Assembly: GCF_014851905.1 (NCBI RefSeq)
Contig: NZ_JACVAQ010000001.1
Span: 496,001-560,000, forward strand
Length of the DNA: 64,000 bases
Origin: Pseudomonas sp. PDM14
GTDB lineage: Bacteria; Pseudomonadota; Gammaproteobacteria; Pseudomonadales; Pseudomonadaceae
Direction: 5' to 3'
Positions 1-8,973 of the stretch are shown here, piece by piece. The position numbers and the translations under genes were made by a program. Below the pieces are notes generated by a model. The model was given only the letters and a program-made list of their open reading frames with translations, was not told the DNA's origin and ran no database searches. How positions within the stretch are numbered: the stretch's first letter is position 1; each line of letters begins with the position of its first letter.

Positions 1-128
1 TCGATCTGCGGGCCGATATAGGCGAAGGTCATGGTCTTCCAGTCGATCTTCCACGGGATCGCCTTGGTCGACTCCAGCAGGGTCTTGTACACCGCGCTGT
101 CCGTTACCGCCTTGTTCGTGTCACTCAC
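1..128 (-). CDS. PAS-type signalling protein, N-terminus only (runs off the window)
   Basis: Only the first 42 codons are in the window. They begin at a GTG at 128, preceded by a good ribosome binding site (CAGGAG). The upstream in-frame ATG is closed by a stop, which supports the GTG. The visible peptide contains YKTLLESTKAIPWKIDW and TFAYIGPQI. These resemble the start of a PAS sensor domain in Pseudomonas cyclic-di-GMP (GGDEF) proteins, recalled from family knowledge. The output domain lies outside the window, so a diguanylate cyclase is an inference only. Confidence 0.6.
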   Translation of the reverse strand, partial: MSDTNKAVTDSAVYKTLLESTKAIPWKIDWKTMTFAYIGPQI

Positions 129-309
129 CGCGGCTCTCCTGATTCATCACCATCACCGGCCCTGCAACGGGGTCCGCATGCCGCCGAGAAACAGCGTGCG
201 TGGCTGGTTGCGAAGAAATATCGATGCAAGGTTTATACACAGGCCGCTCGCGCAGTGGCAATTGGCTACCCAGCCTGCCGACGAACTGTCCGGCCGGGGC
301 GAAAACCCT

Positions 310-723
310 CTAGAAATCCACCTTGCCGCGCCCGGCCTTGATCGCCCCGCGCTTGCTCTTGCCTTCCAGGCGCCGCGTCTTCGAACCCAGCGTCGGCTTG
401 GTCGGGCGGCGCGCCTTCTCGGTCTTGCCGGCGGCGCGGATCAGCTCGCCGAGGCGCTCCAGGGCGTCGGCGCGGTTCTGCTCCTGGGTGCGGTATTGCT
501 GGGCCTTGATGATCACCACGCCATCGGCGGTGATGCGGCTGTCACGCAGCGCCAGCAGGCGTTCCTTGTAGAACGGCGGTAGCGACGAGGCCTGGCTGTC
601 GAAGCGCAGGTGCACGGCGCTCGACACCTTGTTGACGTTCTGCCCGCCGGCGCCCTGGGCGCGGATGGCGGTGAGTTCGACTTCGTCGTCAGGCAGATGA
701 ATGCTGTTGGAGATGACCAGCAT
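310..723 (-). CDS. arfB: Alternative ribosome-rescue factor ArfB (YaeJ), peptidyl-tRNA hydrolase
   Basis: The 137-residue protein releases nascent peptide from ribosomes stalled on non-stop mRNA, acting in the cytoplasm as a backup to tmRNA. It carries the release-factor catalytic motif GAGGQNVNKV near residues 28-37, with the essential GGQ. The lysine/arginine-rich C-terminal tail (after about residue 100, with KTRRLEGKSKR) is the part that enters the empty mRNA channel in ArfB. Length matches the family (about 140). The ATG at 723 is chosen because the GGQ domain starts directly after it; the open frame extends further upstream but without family-like sequence. The gene is monocistronic. 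Confidence 0.93.
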   Translation of the reverse strand: MLVISNSIHLPDDEVELTAIRAQGAGGQNVNKVSSAVHLRFDSQASSLPPFYKERLLALRDSRITADGVVIIKAQQYRTQEQNRADALERLGELIRAAGKTEKARRPTKPTLGSKTRRLEGKSKRGAIKAGRGKVDF

Positions 724-1032
724 GGCGGCAACCGGGCTAGAACGGGGCCACAGGATACCGCGCACCAGCGCAAACGGCCTGCGCCGATTGCACCTTTCGC
801 CATACCGGCTCAGCAGTACCGGCGCCGGCAAACAGGGATCAGATAGGGCCGCAGAGTGCCTGCATATCATGCCGAGGCGACAGCACAGGGCGAGCGCGGC
901 GCATCCCCCGCCACATCTGATCCGCATAAAACACTCACGTCTGAATCTGTTTTGTTTCCCCGCTGATTTCTACAGTGCGCCATCGCCGATACCCAGCCGG
1001 GTTTCGCATCGCATTCGTCTGCCGGGGTTCCC
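724..1032. other. Intergenic region upstream of ccoN4
   Basis: This 309-base stretch between divergent arfB and ccoN4 must hold both promoters. I see no gene in it. Its one notable element is a weak Anr-like half-palindrome, described separately. Confidence 0.6.
917..930 (+). promoter_or_regulatory. Weak candidate Anr/FNR box upstream of ccoN4
   Basis: CTGATCCGCATAAA differs at two positions from the Anr/Dnr consensus TTGATNNNNATCAA. It lies 103 bases before the ccoN4 start. Low-oxygen control by Anr would fit a cbb3 oxidase subunit, but this match alone could arise by chance. Confidence 0.3.
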
Positions 1033-2460
1033 ATGCACTCAGCCGTTTCAGCACCCGCCTACAACTACAAGGTGGTCCGCCAGTTCGCCATCATGACCGT
1101 GGTCTGGGGCGTGGTCGGCATGGCCATGGGCGTGTTCATCGCCTCGCAGCTGGTGTGGCCGGCACTCAACCTCAACCTGCCGTGGACCAGCTTCGGCCGC
1201 CTGCGCCCGCTGCACACCGGCCTGGTGATCTTCGGCTTCGCCGGCAGCGCGCAGTTCGCCGCCAGCTACTACGCGGTGCAGCGCACCTGCCAGACGCGCC
1301 TGGCCTACGACAACCTGGCCGCGTTCACCTTCTGGGGCTGGCAGGCGGTGATCGTCACACTGCTGATCACCCTGCCGCTGGGCTACACCACGACCAAGGA
1401 ATACGCCGAGATCGAATTCACCGGCGCCATCGGCATGGCCATCGTCTGGGTCGCCTACGCCATCGTCTTCTTCGCCACGCTGACGCGGCGCAAAACCCGG
1501 CACATCTATGTCGGCAACTGGTTCTTCGGCGCCTTCATCCTGGTCATCGCCATGCTCCATGTGGTCAACCACCTGGCGATCCCGGTGAGCTGGTTCAAGT
1601 CCTACCCGATCTACTCCGGCGCCACCGACGCCATGGTGCAGTGGTGGTACGGGCACAACGCGGTGGGCTTCTTCCTCACCACCGGTTTCCTCGGGATGAT
1701 GTATTACTTCGTGCCCAAGCAGGTCGATCGCCCGGTCTACTCCTATCGCCTGTCGATCGTGCACTTCTGGGCGCTGATCACCCTGTACATCTGGGCCGGC
1801 CCGCACCACCTGCACTACACCGCGCTGCCGGACTGGGCGCAGTCCCTCGGCATGGCCATGTCGATCATACTTCTGGCGCCGAGCTGGGGCGGCATGGTCA
1901 ACGGCATGATGACCCTCTCCGGTGCCTGGCATAAGCTGCGCAGCGACCCGATCCTGCGCTTTCTCGTGGTGTCCCTGGCGTTCTACGGCATGTCGACCTT
2001 CGAGGGGCCGATGATGGCGATCAAGACCGTCAACGCCCTCTCCCACTACACCGACTGGACCATCGGCCACGTGCATGCCGGGGCACTGGGCTGGGTGGCG
2101 ATGATCACCTTCGGCTCGCTGTACCACATGATTCCCAAGGTCTACGGCCGCGAGCAGATGCACAGCATTGCCCTGATCAACGCGCACTTCTGGCTCGCGA
2201 CCATCGGCACCGTGCTGTACATCGCCTCGATGTGGGTCAACGGCATCACCCAGGGCCTGATGTGGCGCGCGGTGAACGAGGACGGCACGCTCACCTACTC
2301 GTTCGTCGAGTCGCTGCAGGCCAGCCACATCGGTTACGTGGTACGCCTGGCGGGTGGTCTGTTCTTCCTCGTCGGCATGCTGCTGATGGCCTGGAACACC
2401 TGGCGTACCGTGCGGGCCGCGCGCCCGGCCGAGTACCGCCTGCTCGGCCAGATCGGCTAG
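1033..2460 (+). CDS. ccoN4: Orphan cbb3-type cytochrome c oxidase catalytic subunit I (CcoN4-like)
   Basis: This is the heme-copper oxidase subunit that reduces O2 at the heme b/CuB centre in the inner membrane. The 475-residue protein has about 12 membrane helices. The expected histidines are visible: H61 in RPLHTG (low-spin heme), H208 in YGHNAVGF, the HH pair in GPHHLHY near residue 258, and HVHAG near residue 346. The TFEGPM helix is typical of CcoN. No ccoO or ccoP follows, so it is an orphan isoform. In P. aeruginosa, orphan CcoN4 can replace CcoN in the oxidase and supports growth under cyanide (established knowledge). The next gene is a small Cys-rich protein, as at the P. aeruginosa ccoN4 locus. 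Confidence 0.9.
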   Translation: MHSAVSAPAYNYKVVRQFAIMTVVWGVVGMAMGVFIASQLVWPALNLNLPWTSFGRLRPLHTGLVIFGFAGSAQFAASYYAVQRTCQTRLAYDNLAAFTFWGWQAVIVTLLITLPLGYTTTKEYAEIEFTGAIGMAIVWVAYAIVFFATLTRRKTRHIYVGNWFFGAFILVIAMLHVVNHLAIPVSWFKSYPIYSGATDAMVQWWYGHNAVGFFLTTGFLGMMYYFVPKQVDRPVYSYRLSIVHFWALITLYIWAGPHHLHYTALPDWAQSLGMAMSIILLAPSWGGMVNGMMTLSGAWHKLRSDPILRFLVVSLAFYGMSTFEGPMMAIKTVNALSHYTDWTIGHVHAGALGWVAMITFGSLYHMIPKVYGREQMHSIALINAHFWLATIGTVLYIASMWVNGITQGLMWRAVNEDGTLTYSFVESLQASHIGYVVRLAGGLFFLVGMLLMAWNTWRTVRAARPAEYRLLGQIG

Positions 2461-2476
2461 CGGCGAGGAGCGGCAC

Positions 2477-2710
2477 ATGCCGGGTGATCTCTGGTTCTTC
2501 CTCTGCGCCGCACTGTTCTTCTGCGCCGTGCAGCTGTGCCTGGCCGGCAAGAGCCGGCGGCACCTGGACGAGGCGACGATGCAACCGTTCGCCGACGACC
2601 CCGACGTGGCGCGGCGCATGGAGCGCGCCACGGCCCGCAGCCGCACCGGCTGCAGCTGCCCGGGCACCTGCGATGGCAGCTGCGCCTACCGCGAGGACCT
2701 GTCCGCCTGA
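2477..2710 (+). CDS. Small Cys-rich membrane-anchored protein downstream of ccoN4
   Basis: The 77-residue protein starts 16 bases after ccoN4 and is probably co-transcribed with it. One hydrophobic helix (residues 5-22) contains Cys10, Cys16 and Cys21. A charged middle section follows. The C-terminus has a compact cluster Cys59-x-Cys61-x3-Cys65-x3-Cys69 in GCSCPGTCDGSC. Its spacing resembles metal-binding or redox motifs, but I do not recognise the family beyond its association with ccoN4 (PA4134-like in P. aeruginosa, from memory). A role in assembly or protection of the alternative oxidase is inference. A possible SD (GCGAGGAG) precedes the ATG. Confidence 0.8.
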   Translation: MPGDLWFFLCAALFFCAVQLCLAGKSRRHLDEATMQPFADDPDVARRMERATARSRTGCSCPGTCDGSCAYREDLSA

Positions 2711-3133
2711 TCAGGCCGAGGCGTTGTCGGCTTCGCAGTTGATCATCCACGGCACGCCGAAGCGGTCCTTGAGCATGCCGAAGCGCACGGCCCAGAAGGT
2801 CTTCTCCAGCGCCATCTGCACCTCGCCACCTGCTGACAGCGCAGCGAACACCCGCTCCGCCTCGGCGATGCTGCCGACCTGGATCGACACATGGCAGCCC
2901 TTGATGCCGTCATACGGCTGATCACCCAACGTGTCGGAACCCATCAGCAACTGGTCGCCCAGCGTCAGGCAGGCGTGCAACGTGCGGTGGTGCTGGTCGG
3001 CAGGAAACATACCGGCACATTCGGCGTTTTCGCTGACCGGCATGATGCTCGCGGCGCCGCCCAGGCACTGCGCGTAGAAGGTAAAAGCCTCGGCGCAATT
3101 GCCGTCGAATATCAGGTAGGCGTGGATCTTCAT
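2711..3133 (-). CDS. VOC-superfamily protein, PhnB-like
   Basis: A 140-residue protein of the glyoxalase/bleomycin-resistance/dioxygenase (VOC) superfamily, PhnB-like branch. It opens with a typical beta strand (MKIHAYLIFDG) followed by EAFTFYAQCLGG, and ends with DRFGVPWMINC, the usual PhnB-like C-terminus. The substrate is unknown. It follows a YciI-family gene by 13 bases, so the two form an operon. A GAGGAG ribosome binding site precedes the ATG. YciI/PhnB pairs often lie next to ECF sigma factor genes, but none is seen here. Confidence 0.85.
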   Translation of the reverse strand: MKIHAYLIFDGNCAEAFTFYAQCLGGAASIMPVSENAECAGMFPADQHHRTLHACLTLGDQLLMGSDTLGDQPYDGIKGCHVSIQVGSIAEAERVFAALSAGGEVQMALEKTFWAVRFGMLKDRFGVPWMINCEADNASA

Positions 3134-3146
3134 CGTGTGGCGCTCC

Positions 3147-3569
3147 TCATTTTTCGCTCAGCTTCTCGCGCAGGCGCTCTTCCTGGGCGCGCAACTGCGG
3201 GGTGAACTCCTCACCGAAATCCTCGGCACTGTAGATCTGCCGGATCTCGATTTCCGACTCGCTCGGCATCGGGTTGGGGCAGCGCTTGACCCACTCGACG
3301 CACTCGGCCAGCGAGGCGACCTCGAAGATCCAGTAGCCGGCGACCAGCTCCTTGGTTTCGGCGAACGGCCCGTCGATGACACTGCGCTGCTCGCCAGCGA
3401 AACGCACGCGCACGCCCTTCGCGCTCGGGTGCAGGCCCTCGCCGGCCTGCATCACGCCGGCGGCGATCAATTCCTCGTTGTAGCGACCCATTGCGGTCAA
3501 CAGCTCTTCGCTGGGCATCTCGCCGGCTTCGGACTCGGCGGTGGCTTTGACTAACACCATGAAACGCAT
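3147..3569 (-). CDS. YciI family protein
   Basis: A 140-residue cytoplasmic protein of the YciI/DGPF family (ferredoxin-like fold; biochemical role mostly unknown). It begins MRFMVLVKATAESEAGEMPS and carries the family motif DGPFAETKELVAGYWI near residues 66-81. The C-terminus is a charged helix. It is the first gene of a two-gene operon with the VOC protein downstream. An AAGGAGAG ribosome binding site precedes the ATG. No function is assigned. Confidence 0.88.
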   Translation of the reverse strand: MRFMVLVKATAESEAGEMPSEELLTAMGRYNEELIAAGVMQAGEGLHPSAKGVRVRFAGEQRSVIDGPFAETKELVAGYWIFEVASLAECVEWVKRCPNPMPSESEIEIRQIYSAEDFGEEFTPQLRAQEERLREKLSEK

Positions 3570-3746
3570 CGTGCTCTCCTTACCTCACGGGCGGCCGCCA
3601 CGGCGCATGGCGGCCTTTCACTGAATAGTCGAAGCAGCGTAGGCAGAATCGACAGGCCGCTGAAATTTTTAGTCGGAATTTGTGCACTGCCCGCGTCCGC
3701 GCCACGGCGGTAACGTAGGCGCCTTCGCAAACAGACGAGCGCGCAG

Positions 3747-4790
3747 ATGGACTCGATCACCCAGGCAGTACTTGGCGCCACCATTCAGGGCTCCCTCCTC
3801 GGCCGCTGGCAGGGCCGCCGCGCCCTGCTCTACGGCGCCCTGCTGGCCACCGTGCCGGACATGGACGTGCTGATGGACTACGGCGACGCCGTCTGGGACA
3901 TGACCTTCCACCGCGGTTTCAGCCACTCGCTGTTCGTCCTCACCAGCCTGGCCTTTCTGCTGACCTGGCTGGCGCGGCGTTTCCGCCCGCACCCTGGCTA
4001 CTCGACGCAACGCCTGTTCCTCACCCTCTGGCTGGTACTGATCACCCACCCGCTGCTGGATGCCTTCACCAGCTACGGTACGCAGTTGTTCTGGCCGCTG
4101 GCGACGGCGCCGATCGCTTGGTCGACGGTGTTCATCATCGACCCGCTCTACACCGTGCCCCTGTTGCTGGCGGTCGGTATCGCGCTGTTCAGCGGCCTGT
4201 ACGGCAAACGTGCGCGCTTGCCAGCCATCGCCCTGGGCCTGTCGAGCCTGTACCTGGCCTTCACCGTCGCCGGCAAGTGGATGGCCGAGGAGCGCGTGGA
4301 AGCCCTGGCCGCGCGCGAAGGAATCAAGGCCGAGCAGGTGTTCAGCGCCCCCACGCCGTTCAACAGCCTGCTCTGGCGGGTGGTGGTGATCGATGGCGAG
4401 GATTATCACGAAGCGCTCACCGGCTGGTTCGACCGTGAGCCGCCGCACCTGGAACGCCTGCCACGCGGCACCGCCCTGGCCGAGACACTGCAGGCATCGC
4501 CGCAGTACCAGCGGCTGTTCTGGTTCACCCAGGGCGTGCTGCGCTACGACCAGGTCGGCGCGCAGCTGCTGGTCACCGACCTGCGCCTGGGCATGACCGG
4601 CTTCCACCCGTTCCGCTTCGTCTTCGCCGAACAGCGCGAAGGCCGCTGGCAGGTGTTCAACCCGGTGCAGCGCCTGCCGTTCTCGCGCGGCGACCTGCAG
4701 CACCTGCATGCGCTGTGGCTGCGCATCTGGGACGAACGCCAGACCATCTCCCTGCAGCAATGGGCCACCGCCCTGCGCACGATTCCCTGA
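3747..4790 (+). CDS. Inner-membrane metal-dependent hydrolase, DUF457/YdjM family
   Basis: The 347-residue protein belongs to the YdjM/DUF457 family of predicted membrane-bound metal-dependent hydrolases. Near the N-terminus are PDMDV (about residue 37) and HRGFSHS (about residue 54), the conserved Asp and His residues thought to bind metal. THPLLDAFTSYGT follows at about residue 97. Four or so hydrophobic segments lie between residues 60 and 175. The C-terminal 170 residues are soluble. Substrate and role are not known. The gene stands alone between the divergent YciI/VOC pair and a chemoreceptor. Confidence 0.85.
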   Translation: MDSITQAVLGATIQGSLLGRWQGRRALLYGALLATVPDMDVLMDYGDAVWDMTFHRGFSHSLFVLTSLAFLLTWLARRFRPHPGYSTQRLFLTLWLVLITHPLLDAFTSYGTQLFWPLATAPIAWSTVFIIDPLYTVPLLLAVGIALFSGLYGKRARLPAIALGLSSLYLAFTVAGKWMAEERVEALAAREGIKAEQVFSAPTPFNSLLWRVVVIDGEDYHEALTGWFDREPPHLERLPRGTALAETLQASPQYQRLFWFTQGVLRYDQVGAQLLVTDLRLGMTGFHPFRFVFAEQREGRWQVFNPVQRLPFSRGDLQHLHALWLRIWDERQTISLQQWATALRTIP

Positions 4791-4889
4791 GCCGACGCCT
4801 GCGCGCCACCACCCGGTGGCGCGGCATTCGTGCCATTGCCATCGCTGAACTAGGCTAAGCCGTACCCTACGCGGCAGTGAGAGTTCGGC

Positions 4890-6497
4890 ATGAACATTCG
4901 GCAAAAAATGATCGCCAGCGGCGCCATCAGCGTGCTCGCGGCGACCCTGCTCGGCGGCATCGGCTTCTGGGGCCAGACCCGTCTGGCCAGTGCCCTGGCC
5001 GAGAACGAGCTGAGCGTCAGCGCCCTGCGCAACCACCTCGAAGGCGACATGATGCACGACGCCCTGCGCGCCGACGTGCTCGCCGCGTTCGTTGTCGAGC
5101 CCGGTGACAGCACCGCCGCCAGCCAGGTGCGCAGCGACCTCAAGGAGCACAGCGAGTGGTTCCAGCGCACCCTCGGCGACAACGCCAAGCTGCCGCTCAG
5201 CGCCGGCATCCGCAAGGCCATCGCCGACTCGCAGCCGGCGCTCACCGCCTACATCGGCCAGGCCGAACGCCTGGTCGACCTGGCCCTGGCCGACCCACAG
5301 GCCGCGCGCAGCGAAATCCCCGCCTTCGACCAGAGCTTCGGCGAACTGGAAGAACGCAACGAGGCCCTCAGCGAACTGATCGAGGCGCACGCAGCAAGTA
5401 CCCGCAGCGCCGGTGAAACGGCGGTACGCCAGGCCGCCTGGCTGCTGATCGGCGGCATCGTCTTCGTCTGCATCCTGCTCTGCCTGCTCACCACCCAGCT
5501 GATGCACGCCGTACTGCGGCCGCTGGAGAAAACCGTGGCGGCAGCGCGGGCCATCGCCCAGGGCAACCTGCGCAACAGCATCAGTGTCGACAGCAACGAC
5601 GAGGCCGGCCAGCTGCAGAAGGCCCTGGCCGACATGCAGGGCAACCTGCGCCAGATGATCGACGGCATCCGCAGCGAGAGCGAGCAGTTGCAGCGCACCG
5701 CGCAGCACCTCAACAGCGCCTCGCAAACCATCGTGCAGGGCTCCAGCGACCAGTCCGACAGTGCCACCAGCATGGCCGCGGCGATGGAGCAGATGATCCA
5801 GAACATCGCCCAGATCGCCGACCACGCGAGCAACGCCAAGGACATCTCCGCGCAATCCGAACAGCTGGCCGGCAGCGGTGGTCAGGTGATTCTCGGCGTG
5901 GTCGAAGGCATGAGCCGCATCGCCGACGCGGTCAACCAGTCCTCGGCGACCATCACCGCGCTGGGTCAGTCGTCCGAGGAAATCCATTCGATCATCCAGG
6001 TAATCAAGAGCATCGCAGAGCAGACCAACCTGCTCGCCCTCAACGCCGCCATCGAAGCCGCGCGTGCCGGCGAGGCCGGGCGCGGCTTTGCCGTGGTTGC
6101 CGACGAGGTGCGCAACCTGGCTTTGCGCACCGCGCAGTCGACCCAGGAAATCACCGGCATGATCGAGCGCATCCGCTCCAGCACCGAGCAGGCCGTGCAG
6201 AGCATGCAGACCGGGGTGACGCGGGTGAACGACGGTGTCGGCCTGGCGCGCCAGGCGGGCGAGTCGATCAACGAGATCCGCGGTGGCGCGCACCGCGCCG
6301 CCGAAGTGGTCGAGGAGATTTCCCACACCATCGGCGAGCAGAGCAAGGCCAGCAACGAAGTGGCCCAGCGCGTCGAGCAGATCGCCCAGATGGCGCAGCA
6401 GAACACCCGCACGGTGAACGAGCTGGCCGACGCCGCCCGCCACCTGGACCGCGTGGCGCGCAGCATGCAGAGTTCGGTGCTGCAGTTTCAGACCTGA
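4890..6497 (+). CDS. Methyl-accepting chemotaxis protein
   Basis: A 535-residue transmembrane chemoreceptor that would control CheA through CheW. TM1 lies near residues 10-30. It is followed by a roughly 155-residue, probably helical periplasmic domain, TM2 near 187-207, a HAMP domain (about 208-262), and a long cytoplasmic coiled coil. The highly conserved signalling tip [13 protein letters not shown] lies near residue 386. There is no C-terminal CheR-binding pentapeptide. The ligand cannot be predicted from sequence alone. It is a single gene closed by the terminator at 6546. Confidence 0.93.
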   Translation: MNIRQKMIASGAISVLAATLLGGIGFWGQTRLASALAENELSVSALRNHLEGDMMHDALRADVLAAFVVEPGDSTAASQVRSDLKEHSEWFQRTLGDNAKLPLSAGIRKAIADSQPALTAYIGQAERLVDLALADPQAARSEIPAFDQSFGELEERNEALSELIEAHAASTRSAGETAVRQAAWLLIGGIVFVCILLCLLTTQLMHAVLRPLEKTVAAARAIAQGNLRNSISVDSNDEAGQLQKALADMQGNLRQMIDGIRSESEQLQRTAQHLNSASQTIVQGSSDQSDSATSMAAAMEQMIQNIAQIADHASNAKDISAQSEQLAGSGGQVILGVVEGMSRIADAVNQSSATITALGQSSEEIHSIIQVIKSIAEQTNLLALNAAIEAARAGEAGRGFAVVADEVRNLALRTAQSTQEITGMIERIRSSTEQAVQSMQTGVTRVNDGVGLARQAGESINEIRGGAHRAAEVVEEISHTIGEQSKASNEVAQRVEQIAQMAQQNTRTVNELADAARHLDRVARSMQSSVLQFQT

Positions 6498-6545
6498 GAC
6501 GCAGCCTGTTTTGGCAGGGTGCGCCGCGCGCACCAGTTTCCCAAG

Positions 6546-6573
6546 AAAAAGCCCGGCATCAGCCGGGCTTTTT
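6546..6573. terminator. Bidirectional intrinsic terminator
   Basis: AAAAAGCCCGGC and GCCGGGCTTTTT form a strong stem with a short loop. A-tract and T-tract flank it, so it can end both the chemoreceptor transcript (+) and the convergent aroP transcript (-). Confidence 0.9.
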
Positions 6574-6590
6574 CATTCAGCGCGCAACCA

Positions 6591-8000
6591 TCAGCTGGCC
6601 GAGGTTCCCACTGGCACCGCCGCGCTCGACTGTTTGATCCGGTAGCAGGCCCAGATGAACAGCAGCCACAGCGGAATCGCGTAGACCGACATGCGGATGC
6701 CGTCGATGAACAGCATCACGCCGAGGATGAACACCACGAACGCCAGGCACAGGTAGTTGGCGAACGGGAACCAGAAGGCCTTGAAGCTGGTGTCCACACC
6801 CTTGGCGGCCATGGCCTTGCGGAATTTCAGGTGGGCCAGGCTGATCATCGCCCAGTTGATCACCAGCGCCGCGACCACCAGCGACATCAGCAGCTCCAGG
6901 GCGCTTTTCGGCAGCAGGTAGTTGACCGCCACGCAGAGCAGCGTGACCACCGCCGAGGAGAAGATCGCCAGCACCGGCACGCCGCGCTTGTCGACCTTGA
7001 GCAGCGACTTCGGCGCGTTGCCCTGGTCGGCCAGGCCGTAGAGCATGCGGCTGTTGCAGTACACGCAGCTGTTGTAGACCGACAGCGCGGCGGTGAGCAC
7101 GACGAAGTTGAGGATGTGCGCCGCGGTGTCGCTGCCGATCAACGAGAAGATCTGCACGAACGGGCTGCTGCCGTAGGAGTCGCCGCCGGCGTTCAGCGTG
7201 GCAACCAGGCTGTCCCACGGGTACAGCGAGAGCAGGATGGTCAGCGCACCGATGTAGAAGATCAGGATGCGGTAGACCACCTGGTTGATGGCCTTGGGAA
7301 TCACCTTCTTCGGCTCGGCGGCCTCGGCGGCAGTGATGCCGACCAGCTCCAGGCCACCGAAGGAGAACATGATGATCGCCATCATCATCACCAGCCCGGT
7401 GATGCCGTTGGGGAAGAACCCGCCGTGGCTCCACAGGTTGCTGATCGAGGCCTGCTCGCCGCCGGCGCCGCTGATCAGCAGGTAGCCGCCGATCAGGATC
7501 ATGCCGATGATCGCCACCACCTTGATGATGGCGAACCAGAACTCGGCCTCGCCGAAGGCTTTGACGTTGGTCAGGTTGATCGCGTTGATCAGGATGAAGA
7601 ACACCGCGGCGGTGGCCCAGGTGGGGATTTCCGGCCACCAGTACTGCACGTACTTGCCCACCGCGGTGAGTTCAGCCATGCCGACCAGCACGTAGAGCAC
7701 CCAGTAGTTCCAGCCGGAGAGGAAGCCGGCGAACGGGCCCCAGTAGGCGTGGGCGAAGTGGCTGAAGGAGCCGGCGACGGGCTCCTCGACGATCATCTCG
7801 CCGAGCTGGCGCATGATCAGGAAGGCGATGAAGCCACCGATGGCGTAACCGAGGATCATCGATGGACCGGCCGATTGCATGACCCCGGCCGAGCCGAGGA
7901 ACAGACCGGTGCCGATGGCGCCACCGAGGGCGATCAGCTGGATATGGCGATTTTTCAGGCCGCGGGTGAGCGGGCCGGTGTGCAGCGTTTCACGCGTCAT
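6591..8000 (-). CDS. aroP: Aromatic amino acid permease, AroP family
   Basis: A 469-residue amino acid-polyamine-organocation (APC) permease that imports aromatic amino acids by proton symport across the inner membrane. About 12 hydrophobic helices are visible. The N-terminus has the signature RGLKNRHIQLIALGGAIGTG at about 13-32, and EAEFWFAIIKVVAI occurs at about 150. Both are typical of AroP/PheP/AnsP relatives. It is the distal gene of the tyrosine degradation block on the same strand, so tyrosine or phenylalanine uptake is the likely job (inference). An AGGTGA ribosome binding site precedes the start. Confidence 0.85.
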   Translation of the reverse strand: MTRETLHTGPLTRGLKNRHIQLIALGGAIGTGLFLGSAGVMQSAGPSMILGYAIGGFIAFLIMRQLGEMIVEEPVAGSFSHFAHAYWGPFAGFLSGWNYWVLYVLVGMAELTAVGKYVQYWWPEIPTWATAAVFFILINAINLTNVKAFGEAEFWFAIIKVVAIIGMILIGGYLLISGAGGEQASISNLWSHGGFFPNGITGLVMMMAIIMFSFGGLELVGITAAEAAEPKKVIPKAINQVVYRILIFYIGALTILLSLYPWDSLVATLNAGGDSYGSSPFVQIFSLIGSDTAAHILNFVVLTAALSVYNSCVYCNSRMLYGLADQGNAPKSLLKVDKRGVPVLAIFSSAVVTLLCVAVNYLLPKSALELLMSLVVAALVINWAMISLAHLKFRKAMAAKGVDTSFKAFWFPFANYLCLAFVVFILGVMLFIDGIRMSVYAIPLWLLFIWACYRIKQSSAAVPVGTSAS

Positions 8001-8089
8001 TGAACGTCACCTATTTGTTTTTATCTGTGACGGGATCGGACCCGCCGCGCTTGTGGCGCTGCGGAATGCAAGGCTGATAAGCCGTTACG

Positions 8090-8740
8090 TTACTGCGCGT
8101 CTGCCTGCACCTCCGGAGCCGCCTGGGCGAAGGCAGCGAGGGGTTCACAGCGGGCGGCAATATCGAGAATGCGCGGATACGCATGGAGGTCACAGTTAAA
8201 ACGCCGCGCATTGTACACCTGTGGAATCAGACAGGCTTCCAGATAACCCGGACGCTCACCCAGCGACAGGCGACCGGGCAGCGCCGCCAGGCCCTGCTCG
8301 ACTGCCGCCAGGCCAGTGGCCACCCAGTGCCGGTACCAGTCACCCTTGGCCGCGTCGGCCACACCGAGCTCGGCGGACAGGTACTGCAGCACGCGCAGGT
8401 TGTTCAGCGGGTGGATATCGCAGGCGATGTGCAGCGCCAGCGCGCGCACCTGGGCCCGCTGCGCCGGGTCGGACGGCAGCAGTGCCGGCACCGGGAAGAC
8501 CTCGTCCAGGTATTCGAGAATCGCCAGCGACTGGGCGATGCGCACGCCGTCATTGACCTCGTCGACCAGCAGCGGCAGCAGGCCCTGGGGATTGAGCGCG
8601 AGGTACTCCGGGGCGTGCTGCTGCCCGCCATCCTTGACCAGGTGCACCGGTACCTGGCGGTAGCCCAGGCCCTTGAGGTTGAGGGCGATGCGTACACGGT
8701 AGGCGGCGCTGGAGCGCCAGTAGCCGTATAGGGTCAACAT
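8090..8740 (-). CDS. maiA: Maleylacetoacetate isomerase (zeta-class GST)
   Basis: The 216-residue enzyme isomerises maleylacetoacetate to fumarylacetoacetate using glutathione, the penultimate step of tyrosine catabolism. The N-terminal thioredoxin-like domain begins MLTLYGYWRSSAAYRVRIAL, the zeta-GST SSxxxR active-site motif. NPQGLLPLLVD and QSLAILEYLDE (glutathione site) follow. The C-terminal helical domain includes PLNNLRVLQYL. The ATG at 8740 is preceded by AAGGAG; the longer upstream frame runs through a repeat and is not used. It lies between aroP and fahA. Confidence 0.95.
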   Translation of the reverse strand: MLTLYGYWRSSAAYRVRIALNLKGLGYRQVPVHLVKDGGQQHAPEYLALNPQGLLPLLVDEVNDGVRIAQSLAILEYLDEVFPVPALLPSDPAQRAQVRALALHIACDIHPLNNLRVLQYLSAELGVADAAKGDWYRHWVATGLAAVEQGLAALPGRLSLGERPGYLEACLIPQVYNARRFNCDLHAYPRILDIAARCEPLAAFAQAAPEVQADAQ

Positions 8741-8762
8741 GGACGTGGCTCCTTCAGGGAAC

Positions 8763-8791
8763 GCGTAGGGTGGATGGCCACCCCGGGGAAA
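8763..8791. repeat. REP-like element, GTAGGGTGGATGGCCA type
   Basis: The stretch starting CGTAGGGTGGATGGCCACCCC matches, with small changes, the element at 11227 between hmgA and hppD. It is a short intergenic repeat of unknown role. Confidence 0.6.
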
Positions 8792-8818
8792 CCAGCATTG
8801 AGGCGCGCCTGAACTGAT

Positions 8819-8925
8819 GGTTCCCACGCTCTGCGTGGGGGCCCATCCTGTGACGCTCCGCGCAAAGCACGAGCAGGCGCCGGAGCGCCCAGGTCTGCAC
8901 TCCCACGCGGAGCGTGGGAACGATC
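8819..8925. repeat. Inverted pair of REP elements (CCCACGC..GCGTGGG type)
   Basis: TTCCCACGCTCTGCGTGGG at 8821-8839 and CCCACGCGGAGCGTGGGAAC at 8902-8921 face each other. Each is itself a hairpin. This is a well-known Pseudomonas REP type, found extragenically. It lies between maiA and fahA and may stabilise or attenuate the transcript (inference). Confidence 0.85.
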
Positions 8926-8973
8926 AATCGCCGCGTACACCACCACCGATAGGTATCGCTAAGCTGCCTCATG

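Noticed and set aside
3669..6533. 954-codon open frame on the minus strand
   Set aside because: It lies antisense across the DUF457 and chemoreceptor genes. Its translation is low-complexity Gly/Ala/Asp/His/Gln-rich sequence, typical of the reverse frame of high-GC genes.
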